In this document: positions 1-9,128 of the stretch, in pieces
Numbering within the stretch: the stretch's first letter is position 1
Layout: each line of letters opens with the position of its first letter
Source: Prevotella herbatica
GTDB lineage: Bacteria; Bacteroidota; Bacteroidia; Bacteroidales; Bacteroidaceae
Direction: 5' to 3'
Assembly (NCBI RefSeq): GCF_017347605.1
Contig: NZ_AP024484.1
Span: 2,618,501 to 2,682,500, forward strand
DNA: 64,000 nt
Position numbers and translations under genes: made by a program
The notes under the pieces: model-generated
What the model saw: only the letters and a program-made list of their open reading frames with translations
The model's database searches: none
Told to the model about the DNA's origin: nothing

Positions 1-2
1 TT

Positions 3-545
3 ATTGGCAAGTTGCGTCAGCGTCTAGCTAACAGTAGTCTCAAGGGTACACAACTCAAGGCTACTATTGATAATCTTGTCAAGCAGCTTGATGAGAAAGA
101 TCAGCAGTTGCAGCAGTTGAGAGCAGAACTTGATGCAAAGGATATTCATATTTCTGAACTTGACGAAACTATCAACAATTTGAATACCAATGTAAGTAAC
201 CTCACTACTGCTAATACTCAGAATACTCAGACTATTAACAGTCAGGATGCACAGTTGAATACTGCTTGGTACGTATTTGGAACAAAGAATGAGTTGAAGG
301 AACAGAGAATTGTAGAAGGAGGTAAAGTTCTTCAAACAAACTTCAATAAGAATTATTTTACGAAGATTGATATTCGTGTGGACAAGAATATAAAACTGTA
401 TTCTAAGTCTGTTAAGATTCTTACATTGCATCCGTCTAGCAGTTACACACTTGCACGAGACGCAAATAAGCAATATGAGTTGACAATTACTAATCCTCAG
501 ATTTTCTGGAGTACAAGTAAGTATCTTGTCATTCAGGTTAAGTAA
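3..545 (+). CDS. Coiled-coil protein, 3' part only
   Basis: The reading frame is open from the first base of the window, so the true start and any signal peptide lie upstream. The visible 180 residues begin with about 80 residues rich in Lys, Glu, Gln, Leu and Asn in heptad-like spacing, which indicates a long coiled coil. A compact C-terminal domain of about 95 residues follows, starting near the motif TAWYVFGTKNELKE and ending in beta-rich sequence. This layout recalls Bacteroidales surface or periplasmic lipoproteins of unknown function. I cannot name a family. A strong hairpin terminator follows directly. Confidence 0.75.
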   Translation: MGKLRQRLANSSLKGTQLKATIDNLVKQLDEKDQQLQQLRAELDAKDIHISELDETINNLNTNVSNLTTANTQNTQTINSQDAQLNTAWYVFGTKNELKEQRIVEGGKVLQTNFNKNYFTKIDIRVDKNIKLYSKSVKILTLHPSSSYTLARDANKQYELTITNPQIFWSTSKYLVIQVK

Positions 546-567
546 AGGTGACGGATTGATAAGAAAT

Positions 568-617
568 AAAAAAAAGCAGGAATGGAGTTGTTACTCTGTT
601 CCTGCTTTTTCTTTTTT
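568..617. terminator. Bidirectional intrinsic terminator
   Basis: The arms 571-582 and 599-610 pair perfectly (AAAAAGCAGGAA with TTCCTGCTTTTT). A runs on the left and T runs on the right let it act on both strands. It separates the coiled-coil gene from the convergent tadA. Confidence 0.85.
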
Positions 618-1065
618 ATCTTACTTTCATAAAAAAGTTCTGCATTATTTCCCTGCATTCATCTTCAATAACTCCTGCCGTAACAGTTGCCTTTGGATGA
701 AGTGCTTTTGGTGCAATCTTTGTATATCCGCGTTTTTCATCTGGAGCCCCATATACTACTCTGCTAATTTGTGCCCAACCAATGGCACCGGCACACATTG
801 TACATGGTTCTACCGTCACATAAAGTGTGCAGTCACATAGGTATTTGCCTCCTAACATGTCAGCAGCTGATGTTATTGCCTGCATTTCAGCATGTGCCGT
901 AACATCGTGAAGCGTTTCTGTTAGATTGTGAGCACGGCTTATGATACGGTCGTTGCAAACGATCACAGCTCCAATAGGAATTTCGTTGGCTTCTGCTGCA
1001 AGTCTTGCTTCAACCAAAGCCTTGCGCATATAGAATTCGTCTTTCTTTATTTGATCTTCATTCAT
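616..1065 (-). CDS. tadA: tRNA-specific adenosine(34) deaminase
   Basis: Zinc-dependent deaminase that converts A34 to inosine in the tRNA-Arg(ACG) wobble position, in the cytoplasm. The 149 residues match the usual TadA length. The zinc site is visible as H58-A-E60 (E60 is the proton shuttle) and P-C88-x-x-C91. The N-terminal PIGAVIV segment is also typical. The start at MNEDQ is the first Met of the frame, and a TAACTTTG -7 box lies only a few bases upstream on the minus strand (1071-1078), so the leader must be very short. It is convergent with the coiled-coil gene and shares its terminator. A general cytidine/deoxycytidylate deaminase is the alternative, but the motif spacing fits TadA. 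Confidence 0.93.
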   Translation of the reverse strand: MNEDQIKKDEFYMRKALVEARLAAEANEIPIGAVIVCNDRIISRAHNLTETLHDVTAHAEMQAITSAADMLGGKYLCDCTLYVTVEPCTMCAGAIGWAQISRVVYGAPDEKRGYTKIAPKALHPKATVTAGVIEDECREIMQNFFMKVR

Positions 1066-1097
1066 GCTTGCAAAGTTATTAAATTTATAATAAATAA

Positions 1098-1128
1098 TTT
1101 GATGTGTGGAATAAAAATTGTACTTTTG
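1098..1128 (+). promoter_or_regulatory. Promoter for yraN-birA-pyrH
   Basis: TTTG at 1098-1101, a 19-bp spacer, then TACTTTTG at 1121-1128. This matches the Bacteroidetes primary sigma consensus exactly and lies 43 bp before the yraN start. Confidence 0.8.
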
Positions 1129-1171
1129 TGTCTGTAAAGACTACGTTTGTCTTACATAGAAAATATAATAA

Positions 1172-1561
1172 ATGGCAGTTCATAATGATTTAGGTAAATG
1201 GGGGGAAGACTATGCCGCTGAATACTTGCTGAAAAAAGGTTATGAAGTTATCAGCAGAGATTGGCGACTTGGTAAACGTGATATCGATATCGTGGCACGA
1301 ACAGAAGACGGATTGACTGTGGTGTTTGTAGAGGTTAAGACTCGTGCAACTGATGTCATTGTGAGCCCTGAAGATGCAGTTGATGAAAGAAAAATAAAGA
1401 GTATCGGCTGGGCTGCCAACGCTTACGTTAAGGAGTTTCAAATATATGATGATATTAGATTTGACATCATCACAATCGTTGGAACAAAGCCGCAAGATGC
1501 AAGCTTAGAACATATTATCGATGCGTTTAATCCTGTGTTAGCGATGAACGGTAATCATTAG
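1172..1561 (+). CDS. yraN: YraN / UPF0102 family endonuclease-like protein
   Basis: 129-residue member of the UPF0102 family, which has a Holliday-junction-resolvase/restriction-endonuclease-like fold; the exact cellular role is not settled. The N-terminus has the family signature G-x-x-G-E-x-x-A (LGKWGEDYAAEYL). It is followed by the PD-(D/E)xK-like core, with KRDIDIVART providing the Asp and VVFVEVKTRAT providing the E-x-K. Length is normal. It is the first gene of an operon, with birA starting 20 bp downstream. Confidence 0.9.
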   Translation: MAVHNDLGKWGEDYAAEYLLKKGYEVISRDWRLGKRDIDIVARTEDGLTVVFVEVKTRATDVIVSPEDAVDERKIKSIGWAANAYVKEFQIYDDIRFDIITIVGTKPQDASLEHIIDAFNPVLAMNGNH

Positions 1562-1581
1562 AATTTATTACATTATTATAT

Positions 1582-2352
1582 ATGTGGTGCTTTAATAGAA
1601 ATAAAAAGAAAACAGTTAAACCTAATATCATTTGGCTTGACGAAACTGATTCTACAAATAATTATCTGAAGAATTATGTTCCTGCTTCTGATCAAAAAAT
1701 AAGTGTTGTAGTTGCCGATTATCAGAAATCAGGTAGGGGACAAGGTGACAATACATGGGAGAGTGAAGGAGGTAAAAACCTTTTATTCAGTATTTTGGTT
1801 CATCCAGTCATGGTCCCAGTACATTGTCAATTTCTGCTTTCAATGGCTGAAGCTCTAGCAGTGAAAGAAACTTTGGATAAATACACAGATGGGATAACTT
1901 TGAAGTGGCCTAACGATATATATTGGAATGATAAAAAGATTGGTGGCACACTTATAGAAACTACTCTAGGTGGTGGACATATAAAGAACTGTATTTTCGG
2001 TACCGGTATTGATGTTAATCAGACTGAGTTTAAAAGTAGTGCACCTAATCCTGTTTCATTGAAAAACATCATAGGAAATGATATAGACAGAAAAGTACTT
2101 ATGGATGAAATAGTTAATTCATTCACGAAGTATTATGCAATGATAGAGAATGGACAGTATGGTGACATCTCTGCTTTATATCATTTGGCATTATATCGTA
2201 GACATGGTTTCTTTAAGTATCGTGACAAGAAAACAGATGAAGTTTTTGATGCAGCGATAATAGAAGTGGGAGATGATGGAACTTTAGTTGTTAGAGACAG
2301 GAATGGCATTATCAGCGAATATCGTTTCAAGGAGATAGAAACGGTGTTGTAA
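1582..2352 (+). CDS. birA: Biotin--[acetyl-CoA-carboxylase] ligase
   Basis: Attaches biotin to the carrier protein of acetyl-CoA carboxylase through biotinyl-AMP. The 256 residues contain only the ligase part. Seen are the DETDSTN substrate motif near the N-terminus, the adenylate-binding loop GRGQGDNTWES, and KWPNDIYW followed by KIGGTLIE. The N-terminal winged helix of E. coli BirA is absent, so this is a group I ligase without repressor function. It sits between yraN and pyrH on the same strand. Confidence 0.92.
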   Translation: MWCFNRNKKKTVKPNIIWLDETDSTNNYLKNYVPASDQKISVVVADYQKSGRGQGDNTWESEGGKNLLFSILVHPVMVPVHCQFLLSMAEALAVKETLDKYTDGITLKWPNDIYWNDKKIGGTLIETTLGGGHIKNCIFGTGIDVNQTEFKSSAPNPVSLKNIIGNDIDRKVLMDEIVNSFTKYYAMIENGQYGDISALYHLALYRRHGFFKYRDKKTDEVFDAAIIEVGDDGTLVVRDRNGIISEYRFKEIETVL

Positions 2353-2383
2353 GCAAGTATACAAAATAAACAAATAATATATT

Positions 2384-3094
2384 ATGGCAAGATTTAAGAG
2401 AATTCTTCTTAAACTAAGTGGTGAGAGTCTTATGGGCAAACAAGGATTCGGTATTGATCCTGATCGTCTTTCAGACTATGCCAAGCAGATTAAGGAAGTG
2501 CACGAGATGGGTGTGCAGATCGGAATAGTTATCGGTGGCGGTAACATCTTCCGTGGGTTGAGTGGTAGTCAAAAAGGTTTCGACCGTGTAAAGGGAGACC
2601 AAATGGGAATGTGCGCTACAGTCATAAACTCTTTGGCGTTGAGCAGTGCCTTGGGAGCGATAGATGTAAAGACTAAAGTTCTTACCGCTATTCGCATGGA
2701 ACCTATTGGTGAATTTTATAGCAAATGGAAAGCTATAGAGGCTATGGAAGCTGGATATGTTTGCATCTTCTCTGCTGGCACAGGTAGTCCTTATTTCACT
2801 ACAGATACAGGTAGCTCTTTGCGTGGTATCGAGATAGAGGCAGACGTAATGCTGAAAGGTACACGTGTAGACGGTGTTTATACTGCTGATCCAGAGAAAG
2901 ATCCTACAGCTACAAAGTTCAGCGATATTACTTTTGATGATATCTACACACGTGGACTTAAAGTAATGGACCTTACTGCAACAACAATGTGCAAGGAAAA
3001 CAATCTTCCAATCTATGTGTTCAATATGGATGTTGTCGGTAATCTTAAAAAGGTTATGGCTGGTGAGGAGATTGGTACGTTGGTACACAATTGA
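2384..3094 (+). CDS. pyrH: UMP kinase
   Basis: Phosphorylates UMP to UDP in pyrimidine nucleotide synthesis; a cytoplasmic hexamer of the amino acid kinase fold. The 236 residues are full length. Recognisable are the N-terminal KRILLKLSGESLMG, the glycine loop GIVIGGGNIFRG, and the substrate loop GTGSPYFTTDT. It is the last gene of the yraN-birA-pyrH operon and is followed by a strong terminator. Confidence 0.96.
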   Translation: MARFKRILLKLSGESLMGKQGFGIDPDRLSDYAKQIKEVHEMGVQIGIVIGGGNIFRGLSGSQKGFDRVKGDQMGMCATVINSLALSSALGAIDVKTKVLTAIRMEPIGEFYSKWKAIEAMEAGYVCIFSAGTGSPYFTTDTGSSLRGIEIEADVMLKGTRVDGVYTADPEKDPTATKFSDITFDDIYTRGLKVMDLTATTMCKENNLPIYVFNMDVVGNLKKVMAGEEIGTLVHN

Positions 3095-3118
3095 TGAATT
3101 TCAAAAAAAGTATATACG

Positions 3119-3156
3119 AAAAATGCGAAGAATATCTTATTCTCCGCATTTTTTAT
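3119..3156. terminator. Intrinsic terminator after pyrH
   Basis: A hairpin with arms AAAAATGCG and CGCATTTTT, extended by AGAATA/TATTCT across one mismatch. A and T runs on both sides also suit the convergent DUF4834 operon. Confidence 0.85.
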
Positions 3157-3168
3157 ATTTAAAGTTTA

Positions 3169-3435
3169 TTACTTTTCTTCTTCAGTATAATCAACATATT
3201 CACCTTCATCCTTAGTGAATATCTTTTTATTTGCATCTTCCGGATTGCGTGTGTCAATCACCTTTTCGTCATCACCGTAAGAGTTATATTTGCCGTGTCG
3301 TTCTCCATTGTTCCCATTTTGCTTATTAAATTGGTTCATTCCGTTTCTGAAGAGATTCAGGATGCGGAAAGCAAAAATCAAAATAAAGAGGAAAAGTGCT
3401 ATGAACAGCATTAATATAAACTTGAAAATAAACAT
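3169..3435 (-). CDS. DUF4834 family small membrane protein
   Basis: 88 residues. One N-terminal hydrophobic helix (about residues 2-27, rich in Phe, Leu and Ile) is followed by a polar, Asn- and Asp-rich tail ending in EYVDYTEEEK. This matches the DUF4834 layout found in Bacteroidales, whose function is unknown. It begins 3 bp after pssA and is the last gene of the psd-pssA operon, which suggests an envelope-related role without proving one. Confidence 0.8.
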   Translation of the reverse strand: MFIFKFILMLFIALFLFILIFAFRILNLFRNGMNQFNKQNGNNGERHGKYNSYGDDEKVIDTRNPEDANKKIFTKDEGEYVDYTEEEK

Positions 3436-3438
3436 ACG

Positions 3439-4152
3439 TTATTTCTCCTTATTATTTAAATTTAGTATTACTGAAATGATGAAATATAATGAAATGACTA
3501 TCCACCATGCTTCTAAGATTCCAAAAACAGCTACGCAGAATACCGATAAAGCCATAAAGCAATACTTAACCTTATTGTCCTTCCAACCCCATTGCTTAAA
3601 TTTAAGCGCAAACATAGGAATCTCGGATATCAGTAAGTAGCAACTTATTAAAACCAATACTATAACAACTAATACAGACCAATTATTTCCTTCAAGCCAT
3701 GTCGGATTTGCTACTACAAGTGAACCCCAAAACAAAGCATTAGCTGGAGTTGGTAGTCCGATGAATGATGTAGTCTGTCGCTCATCAAGATTGAACTTTG
3801 CAAGACGTAGTGCTGAGAATGCAGCCATTACAAATGCTATATAAGGAATAAATTGGCGCATAGGTTCCATAAAAGACGGATATTCCAAAACGCCAAGTTC
3901 TGCAAATACTATTGTTGCTGGCGCTACACCGAATGTCACGTCATCAGCAAGTGAATCAAGTTCCTTGCCAATTGGTGAAGATACATGTAGTAAGCGTGCG
4001 CTCATTCCATCAAAAAAATCAAATACAGCACCTATGATAATCCATATAAGAGCCATTTTTGGATTTCCGCTGAAAGCATAAGTGGTAGCAATGCAGCCTG
4101 AAATAAGATTACAGCATGTGATGCTGTTAGGAATGTGTTTCTTGAAATTCAT
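3439..4152 (-). CDS. pssA: CDP-diacylglycerol--serine O-phosphatidyltransferase
   Basis: Makes phosphatidylserine from CDP-diacylglycerol and serine in the inner membrane, the first committed step to phosphatidylethanolamine. The 237 residues contain six to seven hydrophobic segments. The CDP-alcohol phosphotransferase motif is canonical: D45-x2-D48-G49-x2-A52-R53-x8-G62-x3-D66-x3-D70. It lies directly downstream of psd (7 bp), which performs the next step. It is also a useful comparison for the divergent paralogue at 11643-12584. Confidence 0.95.
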   Translation of the reverse strand: MNFKKHIPNSITCCNLISGCIATTYAFSGNPKMALIWIIIGAVFDFFDGMSARLLHVSSPIGKELDSLADDVTFGVAPATIVFAELGVLEYPSFMEPMRQFIPYIAFVMAAFSALRLAKFNLDERQTTSFIGLPTPANALFWGSLVVANPTWLEGNNWSVLVVIVLVLISCYLLISEIPMFALKFKQWGWKDNKVKYCFMALSVFCVAVFGILEAWWIVISLYFIISVILNLNNKEK

Positions 4153-4159
4153 TTTTCTT

Positions 4160-4855
4160 TCAACCTTTTAACTTTGCGATAACGGTCTGGTCACCAGTAG
4201 TGGCTTGACCCATCTTTACGCAAACTTCAGTGCCGATAGGCAAGAACACGTCAACACGGCTTCCAAGTTTGATGAATCCTAAATGCTCATCAATGTAGCA
4301 GTCTTCACCTTCTTTTGCGTATGTTATAATACGGCGTGCCATAGCTCCCGCAATCTGGCGGCACAGAACTTCCTGTCCGTCTGGAGTTTCGATCATTATA
4401 TCAGCATGTTCATTTTCTTCACTAGCTTTAGGAAGCCATGCTTTATGGTAGTTTCCGTTCTTGTGATTTACGAATTTAACTTTTCCGTCAACAGGGAACC
4501 AGTTGGCATGAACATTGAAAAGACTCATGAAAATACTGATCATGAGTCGGCGATCGTGAAAATATTCGTTTTCTTCTACCTCTTCAATAACGACAATTTT
4601 GCCATCAGCAGGTGCGACAACTATATTTTCAGTATCGTCATCTTCTGAAAATCTGCGTATTGGACAGCGATAGAAGTTTAATACTATACTATATATAACT
4701 CCGAAAATTACGATGAAACTCCAAAAAGGAAGTTTGTTGTCTAAACGGTTAAGCAACAAAGCAATTGCGGCCAATATAATAAAGCCGTAGAGTAGCGTAT
4801 CTGTACCCTCACGGTGAATGCGTATCTTCTTAAATTTCTTAATTCTTTTTATCAT
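4160..4855 (-). CDS. psd: Phosphatidylserine decarboxylase proenzyme
   Basis: Converts phosphatidylserine to phosphatidylethanolamine at the inner membrane. The 231-residue protein is of the short type. Two hydrophobic segments (about residues 20-62) precede the catalytic domain, and the self-cleavage site is visible in [10 protein letters not shown]. Cleavage before Ser199 would give the pyruvoyl alpha subunit. Other family marks are VAPADGKI and the [11 protein letters not shown] region. It is the first gene of the psd-pssA-DUF4834 operon, which encodes both steps from CDP-diacylglycerol to PE. Confidence 0.93.
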   Translation of the reverse strand: MIKRIKKFKKIRIHREGTDTLLYGFIILAAIALLLNRLDNKLPFWSFIVIFGVIYSIVLNFYRCPIRRFSEDDDTENIVVAPADGKIVVIEEVEENEYFHDRRLMISIFMSLFNVHANWFPVDGKVKFVNHKNGNYHKAWLPKASEENEHADIMIETPDGQEVLCRQIAGAMARRIITYAKEGEDCYIDEHLGFIKLGSRVDVFLPIGTEVCVKMGQATTGDQTVIAKLKG

Positions 4856-4884
4856 AGGTAAATTAGGATAGTACTAATTGAATG

Positions 4885-4916
4885 CAAAGATAATTATTTT
4901 TTATCGTTTCCGCAAA
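4885..4916 (-). promoter_or_regulatory. Promoter for psd-pssA operon
   Basis: Read on the minus strand: TTTG at 4916-4913, a 20-bp spacer, TATCTTTG at 4892-4885. It lies about 30 bp before psd. Confidence 0.7.
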
Positions 4917-4942
4917 TATAAGAATAAAAAACGACTTTTTAT

Positions 4943-4973
4943 TTTGTGTTTTGCTCGATTTGCAGTAACTTAG
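4943..4973 (+). promoter_or_regulatory. Promoter for dnaE
   Basis: TTTG at 4943-4946, a 19-bp spacer, then TAACTTAG at 4966-4973, one base off the -7 consensus. It lies 22 bp before the dnaE start and is back to back with the psd promoter. Confidence 0.65.
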
Positions 4974-4995
4974 CAACTCAAAACGAAAATATTAT

Positions 4996-7900
4996 ATGGA
5001 AGACTTCATCCACTTACACGTTCATACCAATTATTCTATCCTTGACGGACAGTCAAAGATACCTAAACTAGTAGACAAGGCTATCAAAGACGGCATGAAG
5101 GGCATGGCGATCACCGATCACGGTGTGATGTTCGGCATAAAAGAGTTATCTGATTATTGTGCAGGAGTAAACAAGAAGCGAAAGGCAGAGGGGCTTGAAC
5201 CATTCAAGCCTATTCTGGGATGCGAGATGTATGTTGCTCATCATAGATTGGAAGATAAAGTGAAGGACAATGGTGACAATTCAGGTTACCACCTTATTGT
5301 CTTGGCAAAGAACTATAATGGTTACAAAAATCTTATAAAACTAGTCAGTAAGTCTTGGGTAGATGGTTATTATTATCGTCCACGTACAGACAGATTTGAA
5401 CTTGAAAAATATCATGAAGATCTTATTATTTGTTCTGCTTGTCTAGCAGGTGAGGTTCCTGCAAAAGTTCTTCATAATGATTTGGCTGGTGCTCGTGAAG
5501 CTTGTGAATGGTATCATCGAGTGTTTGGTGATGACTTTTATTTGGAGTTGCAGCGTCATGAGGTGAAAGACCCTTCCTTACTGGCAAACAGAGAAGCATT
5601 TCCACTTCAACAAAAAGCTAACAAAGTCTTAATTGAGTTTGCTAAAGAATATGGTATAAAGCTTATTTGCACAAATGATGTTCACTTTGAGGATAAGGAA
5701 ACTGCTGAAGCTCATGACCATTTGCTTTGTCTAGCAACAGGTAGGGATCTAGATGATCCTAACCGTTTGAGATATAGTAAGCAGGAATGGTTTAAGACCA
5801 AGGCTGAGATGAACGAGATATTCTCAGATGTTCCAGAAGCCATGGCTAATACTTTAGAGGTGCTTGATAAGGTTGAAATATACAGTATTGAGCATGGACC
5901 TATCATGCCTTTTTTCCCGATACCAGAGGATTTCGGTACAGAAGAAGAATGGAGACATAAGATTACAGAGGAACAACTTTATAAGGAGTTTACTTCTGAT
6001 GAGAACGGAGAAAATCAGTTGTCTGAAGAGGAAGGGCAGAAAGTTATTAAACGATTAGGTGGATATGACAAAATATATCGCATCAAGTTTGAAGCAGACT
6101 ATCTTGATAAATTGGCTTATGATGGTGCTAAGTTACTATATGGTGATCCTTTACCAGATAATGTAGTTGAGCATATTAACTTTGAGCTTCATGTGATGAA
6201 GACCATGGGTTTTCCTGGATACTTCCTTATCGTGCAGGACTTTATTAAAGCAGCGCGTACCGAATTGGGAGTTATGGTCGGTCCTGGACGTGGATCCGCA
6301 GCCGGTTCTGTTGTTGCCTATTGTTTGGGAATTACAAAGATAGATCCATTGAAATATGACTTGCTGTTTGAACGTTTCTTGAATCCGGACCGTGTAAACC
6401 TTCCTGATATTGATACCGACTTTGATGATGATGGGCGTGGAAAGGTGCTCCGTTGGGTTATGGATAAGTATGGTCATGAGAACTGTGCGCATATCATTAC
6501 CTATGCAAGTATGGCGACAAAGAACTCAATAAAGGATGTCGCACGTGTGGAAAGGTTACCACTGGAAAAGTCAAATATGCTTTGTAAGGCTATTCCTGAC
6601 CGTTTGCCAGATGGCTTGAAAATGAATCTTACGAACGCCATTAAATGTACCCCTGAATTGAGGGAGGCTGAAGTGTCAACTGATACACGTGAGCGTAATA
6701 CGATTAAATATGCTAAGATGCTTGAGGGTACGGTGCGTGGAACTGGTATTCATGCCTGTGGTTTCATTATCTGCCGCGACCCTATAAGTGACTGGGTTCC
6801 TGTTTCTACAGCTGATGACCCTGATTTTCCTGGATTGAAAACTGCCGTAACACAATATGATGGGCACGTGATTGAGTCAACGGGGCTTATCAAGATGGAC
6901 TTCTTGGGATTAAAGACTCTTTCGGAGTTGAAGGAAGCTTGCAAGGTTATCAAGAAGACTGTTGGTGATGATATTGATCTGGACACAATTCCTATTGACG
7001 ACGAACTTACCTATAAACTATATCAGGAAGGACGTACAATCGGAACATTCCAGTTTGAGTCTCCTGGTATGCAGAAGTATCTACGTGAACTTCATCCTAC
7101 AGTATTCGAGGACCTTATTGCCATGAATGCTTTGTATCGTCCAGGACCAATGGATTATATACCAGACTTTATTAAGAGAAAGCATGATCCGTCTCTTGTT
7201 ACTTATGATATTCCATGTATGGAGAAGTATCTTAAGGATACTTACGGTATCACGGTATATCAGGAGCAAGTTATGCTTCTTTCCCGTCAGTTGGCTAGTT
7301 TCACTCGTGGTGAGAGTGATGCGTTGCGTAAGGCGATGGGTAAAAAGAAGAAGGCTATTGTTGACGCAATGAAGCCTAAGTTCATTAAGCAGGGAAAAGA
7401 GAATGGTCACGATCCTAAGGTCTTGGAAAAGATATGGACCGACTGGGAGAAGTTTGCTTCTTACGCTTTCAATAAGTCTCATGCAACATGTTATTCTTGG
7501 GTAGCTTATCAGACTGCATATATCAAGGCTCATTATCCAGCTGAATATATGGCTGCGCTGATGACTCGTCGATTTAGTCAGATTACCGAAATCACCAAGT
7601 TGATGGAGGAGTGTCAGAATATGAAGATAGCCACTCTTGGACCAGATGTTAACGAGAGTTACTCTAAGTTTGGTGTAAACAAGAAAGGTGAAATTCGTTT
7701 CGGTCTGTCAGCCATTAAAGGAATGGGAGAGGGGGCTGCTCTTGCTATCGTGAAGGAACGAGAGGATCATGGACCTTACAAAGATATATATGATTTTGCT
7801 GAACGTGTTGATTACAGCAATGTAAATAGAAAGGCTTTTGAATCTCTTGCTTTGAGTGGTGGCTTTGATAGTTTTGCATTCCAACGTGAACAGTATTTGG

Positions 7901-8703
7901 CAGCTAATTCAAAAGGAGAAGTATTCCTTGATGTGTTAGTTCGTTATGGTCAGTTGTTTCAGACAGAACAGCGTGAAGCTCAGAATTCACTCTTTGGTGG
8001 AGAGCAAGCTGTTGAGATAGCGCGCCCTCAGCCTGTAGAAGCAGAAGGTTGGAGTAATATTGAAAAATTGAATCGCGAGCGAGATCTTGTTGGAATATAT
8101 ATAAGTGCTCATCCGCTAGATGAATTCAGTATCATCTTGAATACGATGTGCAACACTCATTGTTCAGAACTAGACAATAAGCAAGAGTTGGCAAAGAAAG
8201 AAGAAATAACTTTGGGCGGTATTGTTACTGGAGTTAAATCAAAGTTTACTAAGACTGGTAAACCATGTGGCTTTGTCACGTTAGAAGATTTTGAAGGTAG
8301 CGGTGAACTTGCTTTTTTCGGTGAAGACTGGGGCAAATGGCGAGGATTGCTTACCGAGGGCTGCATCGTGTATATCAAAGCTAAGTGCCAGCAGAAGTAT
8401 CGTGATAGTGATTACTATGATTTCCGCATTTCTGATATTCAGTATATGCAGACAGTGAAGGCAAATCGCCTAGAGAAGTTCACTATAACAATCAACAGTG
8501 ATGCGATAGATGAGACTGTGGTCACTGATATTTCTACAATGGTAGAGAAGGCTGTTGGTAATACTCAGTTGTACATTCAGGTCATAGATCAGGAACATAA
8601 TGTGAGTATGATGTTACGTTCAAATAATCATTCAATAGAGATAAAGAAAGACTTGCTGAATTATATAGAAAGTAATCCTGAGATGTCTTATCATGTAAAC
8701 TAG
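4996..8703 (+). CDS. dnaE: DNA polymerase III subunit alpha
   Basis: Catalytic subunit of the replicative polymerase. The 1235 residues contain the expected domains in order. The PHP domain begins with HLHVHTNYSILDG (residues 6-18). The palm has catalytic Asp residues in PDIDTDFDDD (D471 and D473), with GPGRGSAAGS just before it. The fingers and tandem HhH region follow, with SAIKGMGEG, and a C-terminal OB fold lies around residues 1070-1160. Length is typical for Bacteroidetes DnaE1. It is monocistronic here, with the repeat element directly downstream. Confidence 0.97.
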   Translation: MEDFIHLHVHTNYSILDGQSKIPKLVDKAIKDGMKGMAITDHGVMFGIKELSDYCAGVNKKRKAEGLEPFKPILGCEMYVAHHRLEDKVKDNGDNSGYHLIVLAKNYNGYKNLIKLVSKSWVDGYYYRPRTDRFELEKYHEDLIICSACLAGEVPAKVLHNDLAGAREACEWYHRVFGDDFYLELQRHEVKDPSLLANREAFPLQQKANKVLIEFAKEYGIKLICTNDVHFEDKETAEAHDHLLCLATGRDLDDPNRLRYSKQEWFKTKAEMNEIFSDVPEAMANTLEVLDKVEIYSIEHGPIMPFFPIPEDFGTEEEWRHKITEEQLYKEFTSDENGENQLSEEEGQKVIKRLGGYDKIYRIKFEADYLDKLAYDGAKLLYGDPLPDNVVEHINFELHVMKTMGFPGYFLIVQDFIKAARTELGVMVGPGRGSAAGSVVAYCLGITKIDPLKYDLLFERFLNPDRVNLPDIDTDFDDDGRGKVLRWVMDKYGHENCAHIITYASMATKNSIKDVARVERLPLEKSNMLCKAIPDRLPDGLKMNLTNAIKCTPELREAEVSTDTRERNTIKYAKMLEGTVRGTGIHACGFIICRDPISDWVPVSTADDPDFPGLKTAVTQYDGHVIESTGLIKMDFLGLKTLSELKEACKVIKKTVGDDIDLDTIPIDDELTYKLYQEGRTIGTFQFESPGMQKYLRELHPTVFEDLIAMNALYRPGPMDYIPDFIKRKHDPSLVTYDIPCMEKYLKDTYGITVYQEQVMLLSRQLASFTRGESDALRKAMGKKKKAIVDAMKPKFIKQGKENGHDPKVLEKIWTDWEKFASYAFNKSHATCYSWVAYQTAYIKAHYPAEYMAALMTRRFSQITEITKLMEECQNMKIATLGPDVNESYSKFGVNKKGEIRFGLSAIKGMGEGAALAIVKEREDHGPYKDIYDFAERVDYSNVNRKAFESLALSGGFDSFAFQREQYLAANSKGEVFLDVLVRYGQLFQTEQREAQNSLFGGEQAVEIARPQPVEAEGWSNIEKLNRERDLVGIYISAHPLDEFSIILNTMCNTHCSELDNKQELAKKEEITLGGIVTGVKSKFTKTGKPCGFVTLEDFEGSGELAFFGEDWGKWRGLLTEGCIVYIKAKCQQKYRDSDYYDFRISDIQYMQTVKANRLEKFTITINSDAIDETVVTDISTMVEKAVGNTQLYIQVIDQEHNVSMMLRSNNHSIEIKKDLLNYIESNPEMSYHVN

Positions 8704-8769
8704 TAGGAAATTTTCTTTATGATATATTAATGTATGTGCTCGCACGTCCACTAAAAAGTTCTCTGAAAT

Positions 8770-8824
8770 CTAAGTGGTTGCATGTTGGTTATCAATATGT
8801 AGCCACTTAGCTACTTGTTTTTTT
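8770..8824 (+). terminator. Probable terminator of dnaE
   Basis: CTAAGTGG (8770-8777) pairs with CCACTTAG (8803-8810), with further imperfect pairing inside the loop. A T run follows at 8818-8824. The T run touches the left end of the repeat element. Confidence 0.55.
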
Positions 8825-8877
8825 GTGTTATTTAGCTACGAAGCTACGGCATCTCTTGCAAAGCCTGTAAACAGAGG
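8821..8877 (+). repeat. Left terminal inverted repeat of element copy 1
   Basis: Its reverse complement matches 9720-9775 with few mismatches. The 25 bases at 8831-8855 match 9740-9764 perfectly. It contains two AGCTACG words. Confidence 0.85.
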
Positions 8878-9096
8878 ACCTGACGAGATATAGTTTGTAG
8901 AATTTAGCTACGGTAAGCTACGTTCTAACTACGTCAACTTTAGTTGTTTTAAGAATGAAAAGTATTCAATGAGTGAATTTGTCAAAGAACCGTTAACTGT
9001 ATCTGAGGAACTGAGGATGTGAAAATAGATTCAGTAAACGAAAACAGAATTTTCAAGCTTGTTTAAGTGTTCTGCTGAATTCCGCTGAATTCTCTG

Positions 9097-9128
9097 CAAA
9101 GATATTGCAAAAAATTTGTCCATGCAAT
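9097..9128 (-). promoter_or_regulatory. Promoter-like site inside repeat copy 1
   Basis: On the minus strand: ATTG at 9128-9125, a 20-bp spacer, TATCTTTG at 9104-9097. The same two boxes at the same spacing occur in copy 2 (36526-36557), although the bases between them differ. Confidence 0.45.

Noticed and set aside
526..840. Plus-strand ORF of 104 codons opposite tadA
   Set aside because: It lies almost entirely antisense to tadA, whose zinc-site motifs are intact. Its translation is rich in Cys, Phe and Trp without family resemblance.
2471..3088. Minus-strand ORF of 205 codons opposite pyrH
   Set aside because: A shadow of a well-conserved gene. The composition (Cys, His and Ser rich) is typical of antisense frames here.
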